Shown: positions 1 through 8,533, counted from the stretch's first letter. The stretch is DNA of 64,000 nucleotides from Bacteroidales bacterium (GCA_023229245.1 JALNZU010000001.1:1-64000), one strand, 5' to 3'. The notes: generated by a model not told the origin, from the letters alone. Translations and numbers: made by a program.

Positions 1-105
1 GATTTACTGTTTATTTGTTTAGAACCATAAAAATAGGTGAAATCTTACACATGGCAAAGCGTTAGGTAAGATATTTCTTATCAGCGCTTTGCCTATTTAA
101 ATTGA
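1..105. other. Left-edge noncoding stretch with an inverted repeat
   Basis: No credible gene is visible here. The sequence contains an inverted repeat, GGCAAAGCG at 53-61 and CGCTTTGCC at 85-93, with a smaller hairpin between the arms. It could be a transcript-end hairpin of a gene lying to the left of the window, but no T-tract follows it. Confidence 0.3.
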
Positions 106-306
106 AAATTAGCTTGCGGAATTAAGGACATAAGTCAATCTTATGGAAGTTATGATAAGGAGTTTTCGGGAGATTCAAGACATAGGATTGAAAAAAGAGA
201 TTTCCAACTCATTTTGAAAAACGATAATGTAATTGGATTTAGTGAACAATGGAACAATAACAATCAAACTTGGATTAATAATTTCTATTTTAGGAAAGTA
301 GATTGA
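106..306 (+). pseudogene. C-terminal remnant of an unknown gene
   Basis: A frame is open from the stop at 103-105 to a TGA at 304-306, with no ATG inside it. It encodes about 66 residues rich in Asn, Asp and aromatics and ends in FYFRKVD. It is followed 22 bases later by a clear terminator, the arrangement seen after the immunity gene at 3255-3707. My inference is that this is the tail of a tip or immunity gene from a fourth, mostly lost Rhs cassette. No family is recognised, and it may be untranslated debris. Confidence 0.35.
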
Positions 307-327
307 TTAAAAGCAAATCAAAACCAT

Positions 328-353
328 AGCTCCGCAAGTCGGGGCTTTTTTTC
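328..353 (+). terminator. Rho-independent terminator after the first remnant
   Basis: AGCTCCG (328-334) pairs with CGGGGCT (340-346), including one G-T wobble, around the 5-base loop CAAGT, and is followed by seven T residues. It closes the remnant ending at 306. Confidence 0.75.
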
Positions 354-390
354 TGCCCTGTTCTGCTCCGCAGAACCCAAAAAAGAGGTA

Positions 391-822
391 TCCATCCGGC
401 CAACCACCTCAATAATAAGGCTTGTCAGATTGCTAACTTATTCCGGACAGTTTTTGTACCGGGATAACAAATTAAGTAGTATTTTTACTGCTGTTGGAAG
501 AATGGTACCCATGCAGTATAACGACAAAACTTATTGGAAATACGAGTACAACTTAAGCGATCATCTTGGTAATGTGCGCATCGTCTTTGCTGCCCACTCC
601 CACGGTCAGCCCGAACTGATGCAGCAAACTATCTATTACCCTTACGGGATGATACTACACCAACAAAACTTTGGAGGCACACTCGATCAGCCTAACAAAA
701 TACTGTACAATGGAAAGGAGCTGCAAGACGATCAACTGGCCGGCATTAGTTTGGACTGGTATGACTATGGCGCACGGTTTTATGACCCACAAATAGGGAG
801 ATGGCATGTGGTAGATCCGTTA
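391..822 (+). repeat. Rhs core direct repeat, copy 1 of 3
   Basis: A 432-bp segment from TCCATCCGG to GATCCGTTA, repeated at 2158-2589 and 3958-4389 with only scattered substitutions and no length change. It encodes the end of an Rhs core (FYDPQIGRWHVVDPL). Its left edge abuts unrelated DNA in each copy, and at its right edge the sequences diverge into different tips. This is the expected form of homology arms for orphan Rhs tip cassettes. Confidence 0.9.
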
Positions 823-1515
823 ACGGAAGAGTACCTGAGCATTTCACCATACGCCTATGTGGCTAATAACCCAATATTTTACGTTGACCCAGATGGTAGA
901 GAAATAAAAACACACAGAGAAACGGCAGATGACGGTACTGTTACAGTTGTTGTAACAGTAACAGGAAAATTAGTAAATGAATCTGCCACAGCTTACACTG
1001 CAGAAAAACTTCAAGGTTATGCGGATAGGTTAGCTACATCAATAGCCGATTCTTATACTGGAACTGGTGAAACGGTTAATTTTAGAGGAGTAGCAAATAT
1101 TTCAGTAGCCTCTGACGATAATCCATTAAGTGAAACTGACCACGCATTTAGAATTGTAGATCAAGGTAGTATACCTGGTGCCGAAGGTAAAAGTGGAGTA
1201 TTGGGCAGAGCTCTTTTTGGGGAAAATGTTGTATACCTATCTGAGCATATGCTTGACAGAAAAGAAGCGACGGAAGGAAAAAATGCAGGAACAGGAAAAA
1301 CACATACTAGCTTAGGGACATTAGAACGTACAGGGCCGCACGAGTTAGGTCATTCTGGAAATTTAAAGCACCCTACTCCAGGTACTATGGATGGAAACCT
1401 AATGCACCAAACTAAACAGCCTAATGCAGGAAAGAAAGTAACAGAAGACCAAATCCTGCAAATAGAAAAAGATTATAAAGCAGGCAATCTAAATAAAGGC
1501 AAGCAAAAATTATAA
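502..1515 (+). CDS. Rhs orphan tip 1: RHS core end fused to a metzincin-like metalloprotease domain
   Basis: The first ~110 residues are the C-terminal end of an RHS repeat-associated core (DHLGNVR, DWYDYGARFYDPQIGRW, DPDGRE). The remaining ~205 residues form a variable tip. Near its end is HELGHSGNLKH (nt 1339-1371), giving the three-His spacing of a metzincin HExxHxxxxxH site, followed by a Met-turn-like NLMHQ (Met codon 1402). The central -xG- position is shifted by one compared with classical metzincins. The large N-terminal Rhs shell is missing, so this is an orphan cassette and not a full toxin gene. The frame is open upstream to a TTG at 430; I use the ATG shared by all three copies. 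A putative immunity gene starts 3 bases later. The Zn-protease toxin role is inferred from motif and context. Confidence 0.7.
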   Translation: MVPMQYNDKTYWKYEYNLSDHLGNVRIVFAAHSHGQPELMQQTIYYPYGMILHQQNFGGTLDQPNKILYNGKELQDDQLAGISLDWYDYGARFYDPQIGRWHVVDPLTEEYLSISPYAYVANNPIFYVDPDGREIKTHRETADDGTVTVVVTVTGKLVNESATAYTAEKLQGYADRLATSIADSYTGTGETVNFRGVANISVASDDNPLSETDHAFRIVDQGSIPGAEGKSGVLGRALFGENVVYLSEHMLDRKEATEGKNAGTGKTHTSLGTLERTGPHELGHSGNLKHPTPGTMDGNLMHQTKQPNAGKKVTEDQILQIEKDYKAGNLNKGKQKL

Positions 1516-1518
1516 GAT

Positions 1519-1938
1519 ATGTATAATATAGTTGTGATTTTTTGTGTGCTGTTAAACTCCTGTTCTATGAACACTAAAACAGAAACATTGCTGGAAATAG
1601 ACTTTCAAGATTTTTTTAAAGAGGACACTGTAAGCTTTAATATTGAGGGCTGTAATGTCTTTAGTAACCTTGTCCTTACGAGTGATGAAATTTTAGGTAT
1701 GACAGAGATCTCTGTTCAAGTCATAAAAGAGACTTCCCGAACTATTTTAATTAAATATCAAGAAAATGAAGAAAGACGCTCTTTTAAGGCTGATAAATCA
1801 ATTCAAATCTCTGTTATTTTAAATGGGAAGGAAAATGTGTTTGAAATAGACCCAACAAAGGGCAAGTACATTGGTTTCGGCAAAAAGATAGATGAAATTT
1901 ATATGCTGCAATCCCAACAGCCTTTTGAATACGAATAA
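1519..1938 (+). CDS. Putative lipoprotein immunity protein for tip 1
   Basis: A 139-residue protein beginning with a short hydrophobic signal and a lipobox (LLNSC, Cys at residue 15), so it probably matures as a lipoprotein in the periplasmic space or outer membrane. The rest is a small beta-rich, acidic/Lys-rich domain that I do not recognise. It starts 3 bases after the stop of the metalloprotease-like tip, the usual place of an immunity gene in polymorphic toxin loci. A lipidated immunity protein would fit a toxin acting outside the cytoplasm. The function comes only from position and localisation. Confidence 0.6.
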   Translation: MYNIVVIFCVLLNSCSMNTKTETLLEIDFQDFFKEDTVSFNIEGCNVFSNLVLTSDEILGMTEISVQVIKETSRTILIKYQENEERRSFKADKSIQISVILNGKENVFEIDPTKGKYIGFGKKIDEIYMLQSQQPFEYE

Positions 1939-1944
1939 AGTAAG

Positions 1945-1966
1945 AACCCGGCAAGTCAAGGTTTTT
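1945..1966 (+). terminator. Weak terminator-like hairpin after immunity gene 1
   Basis: AACC (1945-1948) can pair with GGTT (1960-1963), followed by a short T-run. The loop CAAGTC resembles that of the terminator at 328-353, suggesting a degenerated copy of it. Confidence 0.3.
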
Positions 1967-2157
1967 GCTTTATAGTGCAGCAACATTCTTCCGAAAAAAA
2001 TCTCACCCTTCTTTTTGTGAGCATAATATCAATCATAGAATATATAATGCCTTTATCTTTTTCACCAAGTTTCTGCATAAGCAGTATTTGCCCGCTGGTG
2101 GTCTTGTCTTCGATAATAATCTCAATAGCTACTTCAGCTTCCATGTGCACAAAGGCT
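1956..2157 (-). pseudogene. Possible tail of a truncated XRE-type regulator
   Basis: Reading leftward from the edge of the second Rhs repeat is an open frame ending in KLGEKDKGIIYSMIDIML and a basic tail. This pattern resembles the C-terminal helix of small Bacteroidota HTH_3 regulators (KLTEKDKDYIF... at 3742-3951 is a clearer example). No HTH domain remains, because the frame runs straight into repeat DNA at 2158. The similarity is weak and the assignment tentative. Confidence 0.3.
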
Positions 2158-2589
2158 TCCATCCGGCCAACCGCCTCAATAATAAGGCTTGTCAAATTTC
2201 TAACTTATTCCGGACAGTTTTTGTACCACAATAACAAATTAAGTAGTATTTTTACTGCTGTTGGAAGAATGGTACCCATGCAGTATAAGAATGAAACTTA
2301 TTGGAAATACGAGTATAACTTAAGCGATCATCTCGGTAATGTGCGCATCGTCTTTGCTGCCCACTCCCACGGCCAGCCCGAACTGATACAGCAAACTATC
2401 TATTACCCATACGGGATGACACTACACCAACAAAACTTTGGAGGCACACTCGATCAGCCTAACAAAATGCTGTACAATGGAAAGGAGCTGCAAGACGACC
2501 AACTGGCCGGCAAGAGTTTGGACTGGTATGACTACGGCGCACGGTTTTATGACCCACAAATAGGGAGATGGCATGTGGTAGATCCGTTA
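2158..2589 (+). repeat. Rhs core direct repeat, copy 2 of 3
   Basis: Same 432-bp unit as 391-822, from TCCATCCGG to GATCCGTTA, without indels. Substitutions include ACCGCC for ACCACC near the left edge and TACCACAAT for TACCGGGAT further in. Confidence 0.9.
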
Positions 2590-3249
2590 GCAGAGAAATA
2601 TCCTTATATTTCTGGTTTTGCATACGTTGCTAATAATCCGATAAAATTTGTTGATCCGGATGGGAGGGATATTGTTGATGCCAATGGGAATATAGTTTAT
2701 ACTCATGGTGGTGGGTGGTCAAAAAATGCACCTGTAGATGCAATGCGTATTGGTAATGCGATGATGGCGACAAGGACAGGAAGAGCACAATTCAATAAGA
2801 TGGTTGATTCTAATACAAAAATCCAATTAGAAATTAGTCAAGCTGAGAAAGTTAGCGGCAGAAGATACACTTTAGGACAAATGGTACCAGGTAAAGCAAG
2901 GATTGATGCCAATGGGAAGGTACAATTATTAGATGCAAAAGTTGTTATCTATGAAGGAACAATAAATAAATTTATGAATGACAGTAAAAACTCTAAAAAC
3001 GATAAAGCTGTTTCATATCATATGAATACTACAAATAATGATGAAAGAATTGCTGCTGTTGCCGGACATGAGGCAGAGCATCTTACCCAAGAAAATGTAC
3101 AACAGAACTATGAGAACGTTACTCAAAATGCTTCGCATGATATAGAGAGGAAGCCAAATGAGGTGGAAATGAGAATATTAAATGAAATCGGATGGGGTAA
3201 CATAAAGCCAATAGAACCGATAAGGGAGGTTAAAATTGAAATACAGTGA
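2269..3249 (+). CDS. Rhs orphan tip 2: RHS core end fused to a HExxH metallopeptidase-like domain
   Basis: The N-terminal ~107 residues are the shared RHS core end (YDYGARFYDPQIGRWHVVDP). The tip of ~220 residues differs entirely from tip 1. It carries GHEAEHLTQE (nt 3064-3093), a HExxH zinc site, with an acidic segment (RKPNEVEMRI) about 35 residues later that could supply the third ligand, as in gluzincin-type folds. The frame is open further left to a GTG at 1975, but that stretch crosses the antisense regulator remnant, so I use the ATG shared by the three copies. An exported protein follows at once. The toxin role is inferred from cassette structure. Confidence 0.65.
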   Translation: MVPMQYKNETYWKYEYNLSDHLGNVRIVFAAHSHGQPELIQQTIYYPYGMTLHQQNFGGTLDQPNKMLYNGKELQDDQLAGKSLDWYDYGARFYDPQIGRWHVVDPLAEKYPYISGFAYVANNPIKFVDPDGRDIVDANGNIVYTHGGGWSKNAPVDAMRIGNAMMATRTGRAQFNKMVDSNTKIQLEISQAEKVSGRRYTLGQMVPGKARIDANGKVQLLDAKVVIYEGTINKFMNDSKNSKNDKAVSYHMNTTNNDERIAAVAGHEAEHLTQENVQQNYENVTQNASHDIERKPNEVEMRILNEIGWGNIKPIEPIREVKIEIQ

Positions 3250-3254
3250 TTTAT

Positions 3255-3707
3255 ATGAAAACAAGACATTATATAATTTTGCTTATATGTTTAATAAGTA
3301 GTGGAATGCAGTTGTTATCACAAGACATCAAACCAGAAAATTTACGAGATACTTTGTTTAAAGCCTTAGTATCAACCGGTGACTTTGAGGAAGGAATGAT
3401 GACACAAGAAACTATCTTGATAATAAATGACATTGTAACATTAAAACATATTAATGAACAGGAGTATGGTGTTTTTATGTTTGGCACCTTAACAAGTCAT
3501 TCTTATTTTCACATACTGCTCAGAGATAAAGATGCTTATGTGATAATTGACATGAAACAATCATATGAAAAAGTTATATTGAAAATATTGGATTATTTTC
3601 GACAAAACAACTTATACTCAAAAGAGGAAATCTTACTTTATTTTACAAAGGTCACAGAACTATACAAAAAGAACCAAGAAAATATACCTTGGGAGTTGAC
3701 CGAATAA
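3255..3707 (+). CDS. Putative secreted immunity protein for tip 2
   Basis: A 150-residue protein with a clear signal peptide (MKTRHYIILLICLISSGMQLLSQ is its first ~23 residues), so it is periplasmic. The mature part is of unknown family, with mixed charge. An in-frame GTG at 3246 overlaps the preceding stop by 4 bases, but the ATG at 3255 leads directly into the signal peptide and is preferred. Together with the lipoprotein after tip 1, it makes two cassettes in which a zinc-protease-like tip is followed by an exported small protein. Its role as immunity protein is inferred from position. Confidence 0.6.
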   Translation: MKTRHYIILLICLISSGMQLLSQDIKPENLRDTLFKALVSTGDFEEGMMTQETILIINDIVTLKHINEQEYGVFMFGTLTSHSYFHILLRDKDAYVIIDMKQSYEKVILKILDYFRQNNLYSKEEILLYFTKVTELYKKNQENIPWELTE

Positions 3708-3717
3708 AGATATCAAT

Positions 3718-3748
3718 AAAGCCCTGTCTATAAGGGCTTTATTATTTA
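3718..3748 (+). terminator. Rho-independent terminator after immunity gene 2
   Basis: AAAGCCCT (3718-3725) pairs perfectly with AGGGCTTT (3733-3740) around a 7-base loop and is followed by ATTATTT. It separates the cassette from the antisense regulator remnant. Confidence 0.75.
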
Positions 3749-3951
3749 GCGTAAGCGTGTTTATTTTTAAAATCTCTTATCAGTGCATCAAGGGTTACAA
3801 AAATGTAATCTTTGTCTTTTTCTGTGAGCTTTGTAACTTCCTGAACACGGTCAAGTGAAGCCTTATAGAGTTCCACATCCGAATTGCCAGTTAGATAATC
3901 CAAACTTACTTCGAGAGTTAGTGCGATTTTAACCTCCATTTCTTTGGTTTG
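3742..3951 (-). pseudogene. N-terminally truncated XRE-family (HTH_3) regulator
   Basis: The frame on the minus strand encodes the typical second half of a small Bacteroidota Cro/C1-type regulator: IALTLEVSLDYLTGNSDVEL, then KLTEKDKDYIFVTLDALIRD and a basic end. The DNA-recognition helices that should precede it are absent, because the frame runs into the left edge of the third Rhs repeat at about 3958. The insertion or recombination event that placed the repeat probably removed the 5' half. A product from the internal ATG at 3939 would lack DNA binding. Confidence 0.7.
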
Positions 3952-3957
3952 CTTGAA

Positions 3958-4389
3958 TCCATCCGGCCAACCACCTCAATAATAAGGTTTGTCAGCTTTC
4001 TAACTTATTCCGGACAGTTTTTGTAACGGGATAACAAATTAAGTAGTATTTTTACTGCTGTTGGAAGAATGGTACCCATGCAGTATAAGAATGAAACTTA
4101 TTGGAAATACGAGTATAACTTAAGCGATCATCTCGGTAATGTGCGCATCGTCTTTGCTGCCCACTCCCACGGTCAGCCCGAACTGATGCAGCAAACTAGC
4201 TATTACCCTTACGGGATGACACTACACCAACAAAACTTTGGAGGCACACTCGATCAGCCTAACAAAATGCTGTTCAATGGAAAGGAGCTGCAAGACGACC
4301 AACTGGCCGGCATGAGTTTGGACTGGTATGACTATGGCGCACGGTTTTATGACCCGCAAATAGGGAGATGGCATGTGGTAGATCCGTTA
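3958..4389 (+). repeat. Rhs core direct repeat, copy 3 of 3
   Basis: Third 432-bp copy. It differs from copy 1 at TGTAACGGG (about 4024), which creates an in-frame TAA where copy 1 reads TGTACCGGG. The upstream part of the core frame is therefore broken in this copy. Confidence 0.9.
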
Positions 4390-4536
4390 ACGGAAAAATA
4401 CCCGAGTAGCTCACCGTATACGTATGTAGATAGCAATCCTATACGGTTCATCGACCCAGACGGCAGAATGGCTGTTGATGTAATGAAGGATAATGATGAT
4501 TTGGCGGATGCGTATTTAGCTTTAAAAAGGATATAA
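4069..4536 (+). pseudogene. Rhs orphan tip 3, truncated
   Basis: It encodes the RHS core end (DPQIGRWHVVDPL, YTYVDSNPIRFIDPDGR) followed by only ~26 tip residues ending in AYLALKRI. A stop codon interrupts the core frame upstream, and no immunity-like gene follows. The tip is far too short to be a toxin domain. Compared with copies 1 and 2, this is the most decayed cassette, and it marks the end of the array. Confidence 0.7.
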
Positions 4537-4756
4537 AGTGTATTGCCCCACACTTTAACTATACATAAAGAAAAGCCCGAACCGCTAACAGCCAGTTTGG
4601 CAAAAATGGCGGGTGAAGTGCTTCGTATGAAACTTTTTTGCACATTTGATCCCGAAAGCTATCGGGACGTCTTCGGTTGAAGTTCAGTGCTAAAAGTGCC
4701 ATCTTCGCCAAGCGAATCAACCGTTGATACATGGTTGCAAAACAAGTTTGCAAGTA
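4534..4756. other. Intergenic stretch with hairpins; possible dispersed repeat
   Basis: No credible gene. TAAAGTGT (4534-4541) and ACACTTTA (4550-4557) form a hairpin at the end of tip 3. From about 4575 the sequence has open frames in several directions and a near-palindrome, TCCCGAAAGCTATCGGGA (4650-4667). The general look, short multi-frame open DNA with a palindrome, is that of a dispersed noncoding repeat, but copy number cannot be judged from one window. Confidence 0.35.
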
Positions 4757-6778
4757 TTAAGCATTTATTTTGCGAAACACCATCACCGCCCTGTTGATAT
4801 TATATATTTTCATAACAGGTTGTGAGTCTGTTAGGTATGAATGATATATCGTTTGCTTATCTATTCGGGCGTATCCTCCAAAACCAGATTCATCCGAACT
4901 GAACACCAGTATATATTCACCTGATTCCCGCAGAGGTATCTCATAATCGGGTAATGTTTGGTTAGCATGCCAGTTGAACACAAAAATCAGATTATTTCTT
5001 TCAAACACTATGGTTTTGGCATCTTCATCCGTTTTCAACTTCCAGGGTGGCGAGGCAGTCAATATGTGGTATTTTTTAACAAACTCTAACATCGCTTTAT
5101 CAAAATCGGCTAACCAGTGATATTTCAGATAGTCTTTATCCGCTAAAGACCACTGTCGGCGTGCATGCTGATAGCTCCATCGGTTTCCTTCTCTTGGAAA
5201 GTCAACCCATTCGGGATGGCCAAATTCATTTCCCATGAAATTCATCCATGCCTCGCCTCCGAGAACTAGCGTAAAAAAGCGAACCATCTTATGCAAAGCT
5301 ATTCCTCTATCGATGATCAGGCTTTCATAATCTTTATCCATAGCTGTGTACATCTCTTTATCCATCAGCCGGAAAGCAATAGTCTTATCACCTACTAAAG
5401 CCTGATCGTGCGATTCGACATAAGCAATAGTTTTCACATCAAACAGCCGGTTAGTCATGGCATGAAACATTTGTTCCATATTCCATTGTTCATCAGGCAT
5501 ATCGCTAATATATTTTATCCAAAAATCAGGTAACCCCATTCCAAGACGATAATCAAATCCTATCCCGCCATCTTTTATAGGATGACACAAACCCGGCATT
5601 CCACTTACATCTTCGGCTATAGTAATGGCATGTGGATTTAGTTCATGTATCAGAGTATTGGCAAGCTGCAGGTAAGTTATGGCATCGTATTCAACACCAT
5701 CCAAGAAATACTTTTCGGGCCTATCAAATACTACATCCTGCCCATGATGAAAATACATCATAGATGTTACACCGTCAAAGCGAAAGCCATCAAACCGGAA
5801 TTCTTCCATCCAATAGCGCAGATTCGACAGCAAAAACTGCAATACTTCATCTTTGCCGTAGTTAAATAATTTCGAATCCCATTGAGGGTGATCACCTCTT
5901 GCTCCGGAATGAGTGTATTGAAAATCGGTACCATCAAACAGATTCACCCCTTCACGGGTATTTTTTACGGTATGCGAATGCACTATATCCATAATCACAA
6001 TCAATCCCTGACGATGAGCCTCGTCTATCAACTCTTTAAGCTCTTCGGGGGTTCCAAAGCGGGAGCTGGGAGCAAAAAAGTTTGAAACATGGTATCCAAA
6101 CGAGCCATAATAAGGATGCTCGGCTATAGCCATCAGTTGTATCGCATTATAGCCAGCCTGAATGATCCTATTTAATATATTTTTCTGGAACTCTTTATAC
6201 GACCCCACCCCTGCTTTTTCCTGCGCCATACCAATATGAGCTTCATAGATCAGCAGTGGCTCATCAGGATTTATTACAGGCGAGTTGTATGTGAACGAAT
6301 ACGGGCTAGCCGGAGTCCATACTTGAGCGCTGAAATCTTTGGAATGTTCATCTTGAACGACTCTTTTGATATAAGCTGGAATACGCTCATTCTCGCCAAG
6401 CTGGCTTTGTACCAACACTTTGAATTTGCTGCTATGCACAAATTTTGTGTGATACTCTTTGTCGGGCAAGAATATTTCCCAAATACCTCTACCATTATTT
6501 ATCAAAGGGTGGTCATATGGGTTCCAGTTATTGAAGTCGCCTGTCAGGAACAGTGCTGAGGCTGCCGGCGCCCATTCGCGGTACCACCATCCTTTTCTGG
6601 TTAAATCATAGTTCAGCCCAAACAAATTATCAGCCGAGGCAAAGCTGCGTAAGCTGCCATATAGCGATTCAATATTTTGCTTGCGTGATCGAAACCGTTC
6701 ATATCTCTCGCTCACAGCCCGGGCTACCGGTTCTAACCAAGGATCAGCTTGTACTAAAGGCATGGTGTGATATGTCAT
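4757..6778 (-). CDS. glgB: 1,4-alpha-glucan branching enzyme (GH13_8 type)
   Basis: A 673-residue cytoplasmic enzyme that forms alpha-1,6 branches in glycogen. It has an N-terminal CBM48-like beta domain (~60-150, GDFNNWN), a GH13 barrel and a C-terminal all-beta domain. Visible catalytic residues are the nucleophile Asp335 in GFRFDGVTSM, acid/base Glu389 in IAEDVSGMP and Asp458 in ESHDQALVGDKT. The YGSFGYHVSNFF and VTSMMY signatures fit the eukaryote-like GH13_8 subgroup. The gene lies 6 bases downstream of another GH13 gene on the same strand, so the two form a glycogen/alpha-glucan operon. The ATG at 6778 is the only sensible start. Confidence 0.93.
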   Translation of the reverse strand: MTYHTMPLVQADPWLEPVARAVSERYERFRSRKQNIESLYGSLRSFASADNLFGLNYDLTRKGWWYREWAPAASALFLTGDFNNWNPYDHPLINNGRGIWEIFLPDKEYHTKFVHSSKFKVLVQSQLGENERIPAYIKRVVQDEHSKDFSAQVWTPASPYSFTYNSPVINPDEPLLIYEAHIGMAQEKAGVGSYKEFQKNILNRIIQAGYNAIQLMAIAEHPYYGSFGYHVSNFFAPSSRFGTPEELKELIDEAHRQGLIVIMDIVHSHTVKNTREGVNLFDGTDFQYTHSGARGDHPQWDSKLFNYGKDEVLQFLLSNLRYWMEEFRFDGFRFDGVTSMMYFHHGQDVVFDRPEKYFLDGVEYDAITYLQLANTLIHELNPHAITIAEDVSGMPGLCHPIKDGGIGFDYRLGMGLPDFWIKYISDMPDEQWNMEQMFHAMTNRLFDVKTIAYVESHDQALVGDKTIAFRLMDKEMYTAMDKDYESLIIDRGIALHKMVRFFTLVLGGEAWMNFMGNEFGHPEWVDFPREGNRWSYQHARRQWSLADKDYLKYHWLADFDKAMLEFVKKYHILTASPPWKLKTDEDAKTIVFERNNLIFVFNWHANQTLPDYEIPLRESGEYILVFSSDESGFGGYARIDKQTIYHSYLTDSQPVMKIYNINRAVMVFRKINA

Positions 6779-6784
6779 ACACTT

Positions 6785-8512
6785 TTATTTTATAGTATTA
6801 TTCACCCGTTCTTTTATTTCCAACACTTTATATGAAACGGGCTTTAAGTCAATTCGTATTCCGGTCGTATGTAACTCATCAATGAGAAATTCTATACTTT
6901 CTGCCCCTTCCTCCCATATATCTCTTACAAACCAGACCCTTGATGAGTCTGATTTTAAATTCATCAGCTTCTGGGCATCCTGTGGTATTTTCACTTCTAT
7001 CCGCCGATCTTCTAATCGATGGAAATTCACCAGGATAAGCAGTCGTTGTTCATTAGTATAGCGAAGGAAGGCATACACAAAATGCGGGTCGAAGCCTGAG
7101 TACCATGGGTTTGCCCACATCAGATCGTAAAACGCTCCTTCTCGTAATGCTGGCTGCTTTAGTCGCATGTGTAGCAGTTGGGTATAAAAATCACGAAGCA
7201 GATGTTGTTCAAAAAGCATCTGGCCTCCATCAAACTTTCCATCATTCATCCATCGTTGATGGCGGGGCATATGACAATAGTCGTATATGGAGGTACGGCC
7301 GTCATCCTTGCTGAACCCGGTCTCTCCTGCTGCGTCTTCTCCGGTTTCCTGCCCATTATACACCATCAAAGCGGAGGTATGTAAAAATGCACTGACTACT
7401 ATAGCGGGCAAGGCAGCAAAAGCATTTCCTGCAAAATGAACAGAAGCAAGTCTTACCTCATCGTGATTTTCCATGAAACGCAGCATTTGTGGTTGCATAC
7501 CTTCGGTCTGTTTCCAAGCATTGGTAATTGCTTCGGCTGGATGATCATGTCTCAGAATATTCTCTAATTGATTATACAAACCAACCTTATCATACAACAA
7601 GTCAAAGCCAGCCTGGATAAAATCACGATACAGTCCGGACTGATATATCTCAGCTATCATCAACACATCAGGATACGGTTGACGCAAAAGCTTAATAAGC
7701 CATTGCCAGAAAGCAACAGGTATCATTTCGGCCATGTCGGCACGAAACCCATCTACACCTTTGCTAAGCCAGTACATCAAAATATGATGCATCTTATTCC
7801 AGGTATCGGGGACAGGCTCGAAATGATGCGACAACAATCCGTTATAATCAACACCATAGTTTAGTTTCACGGTTTCAAACCAGTCGTTTACTCTTGGGGC
7901 CGGATGAAAACAATCGTTTCCCGTAACCTTGGCCGGCTGTTCCACATAGACAGATGCAGCTTCGTATATAGGCAGTTCGCGTTTAGGCGGCACAAAACTT
8001 TGTCCGGGCAGATAATAGAAATTATTGGATGGATGAAACGCAAGAGCAGTATCATCTTGTTCCCCAAAATCTATTACTCCTTTTGGTTTGGACACAGAAC
8101 GGTATTCTCTTGCAAGATGATTGGGCACAAAATCGATGATCACTTTCATCCCGAGTTTATGGATTCGTTTCACTAATTGTTCAAACTCATCCATGCGCTG
8201 TGTTATATCTTCTGCCAGATCGGGGTCTATATCGTAATAATCAGTAATCGCATAAGGCGAGCCTGCCCGACCTTTGACTAAAGCCGGATGTTGTGATGGG
8301 ATACCATACTGGCTATAATCAGTCAAGCTTGCATGCCGTATGATACCTGTCAGCCAGATATGTGTAAAACCCATTTGTTTGAGTGAGAACAGAGCCGCTT
8401 CATTGATATCGTTCAGCTTGCCACAGCCGTTGGATTCAATAGTGCCGTTGATCTGCATCTGCCGGGTTTTATTCCCAAAAACACGTGGAAATAGCTGGTA
8501 GATATTGATCAT
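6785..8512 (-). CDS. Intracellular GH13 alpha-amylase family enzyme
   Basis: A 575-residue GH13 protein without signal peptide, so it is predicted to act on alpha-glucans in the cytoplasm. The four GH13 regions are visible: DFVPNH (~127-132), GVDGFRADM with nucleophile Asp259, MIAEIYQ with Glu288, and FMENHDE with Asp351. The N-terminus (MINIYQLFPRVFGN) begins directly in the barrel, with no CBM48, and a short C-terminal beta domain ends at KVLEIKERV. Exact specificity (amylase, maltogenic or debranching) cannot be read from these motifs. It is the first gene of a two-gene operon with glgB and has a promoter at 8534-8549. Confidence 0.88.
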   Translation of the reverse strand: MINIYQLFPRVFGNKTRQMQINGTIESNGCGKLNDINEAALFSLKQMGFTHIWLTGIIRHASLTDYSQYGIPSQHPALVKGRAGSPYAITDYYDIDPDLAEDITQRMDEFEQLVKRIHKLGMKVIIDFVPNHLAREYRSVSKPKGVIDFGEQDDTALAFHPSNNFYYLPGQSFVPPKRELPIYEAASVYVEQPAKVTGNDCFHPAPRVNDWFETVKLNYGVDYNGLLSHHFEPVPDTWNKMHHILMYWLSKGVDGFRADMAEMIPVAFWQWLIKLLRQPYPDVLMIAEIYQSGLYRDFIQAGFDLLYDKVGLYNQLENILRHDHPAEAITNAWKQTEGMQPQMLRFMENHDEVRLASVHFAGNAFAALPAIVVSAFLHTSALMVYNGQETGEDAAGETGFSKDDGRTSIYDYCHMPRHQRWMNDGKFDGGQMLFEQHLLRDFYTQLLHMRLKQPALREGAFYDLMWANPWYSGFDPHFVYAFLRYTNEQRLLILVNFHRLEDRRIEVKIPQDAQKLMNLKSDSSRVWFVRDIWEEGAESIEFLIDELHTTGIRIDLKPVSYKVLEIKERVNNTIK

Positions 8513-8533
8513 GGAAGGAAGGTTTTACTCAGG

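Noticed and set aside
1975..2268. N-terminal extension of Rhs tip 2 read through from a GTG at 1975
   Set aside because: The stretch crosses DNA that looks like an antisense regulator remnant and has no counterpart in the other copies, so I treat the open frame as accidental.
1..4756. The repeat region as an insertion sequence or integron
   Set aside because: No transposase or integrase is present. The repeats encode an Rhs core in frame and lead into toxin-type tips, which explains them better.
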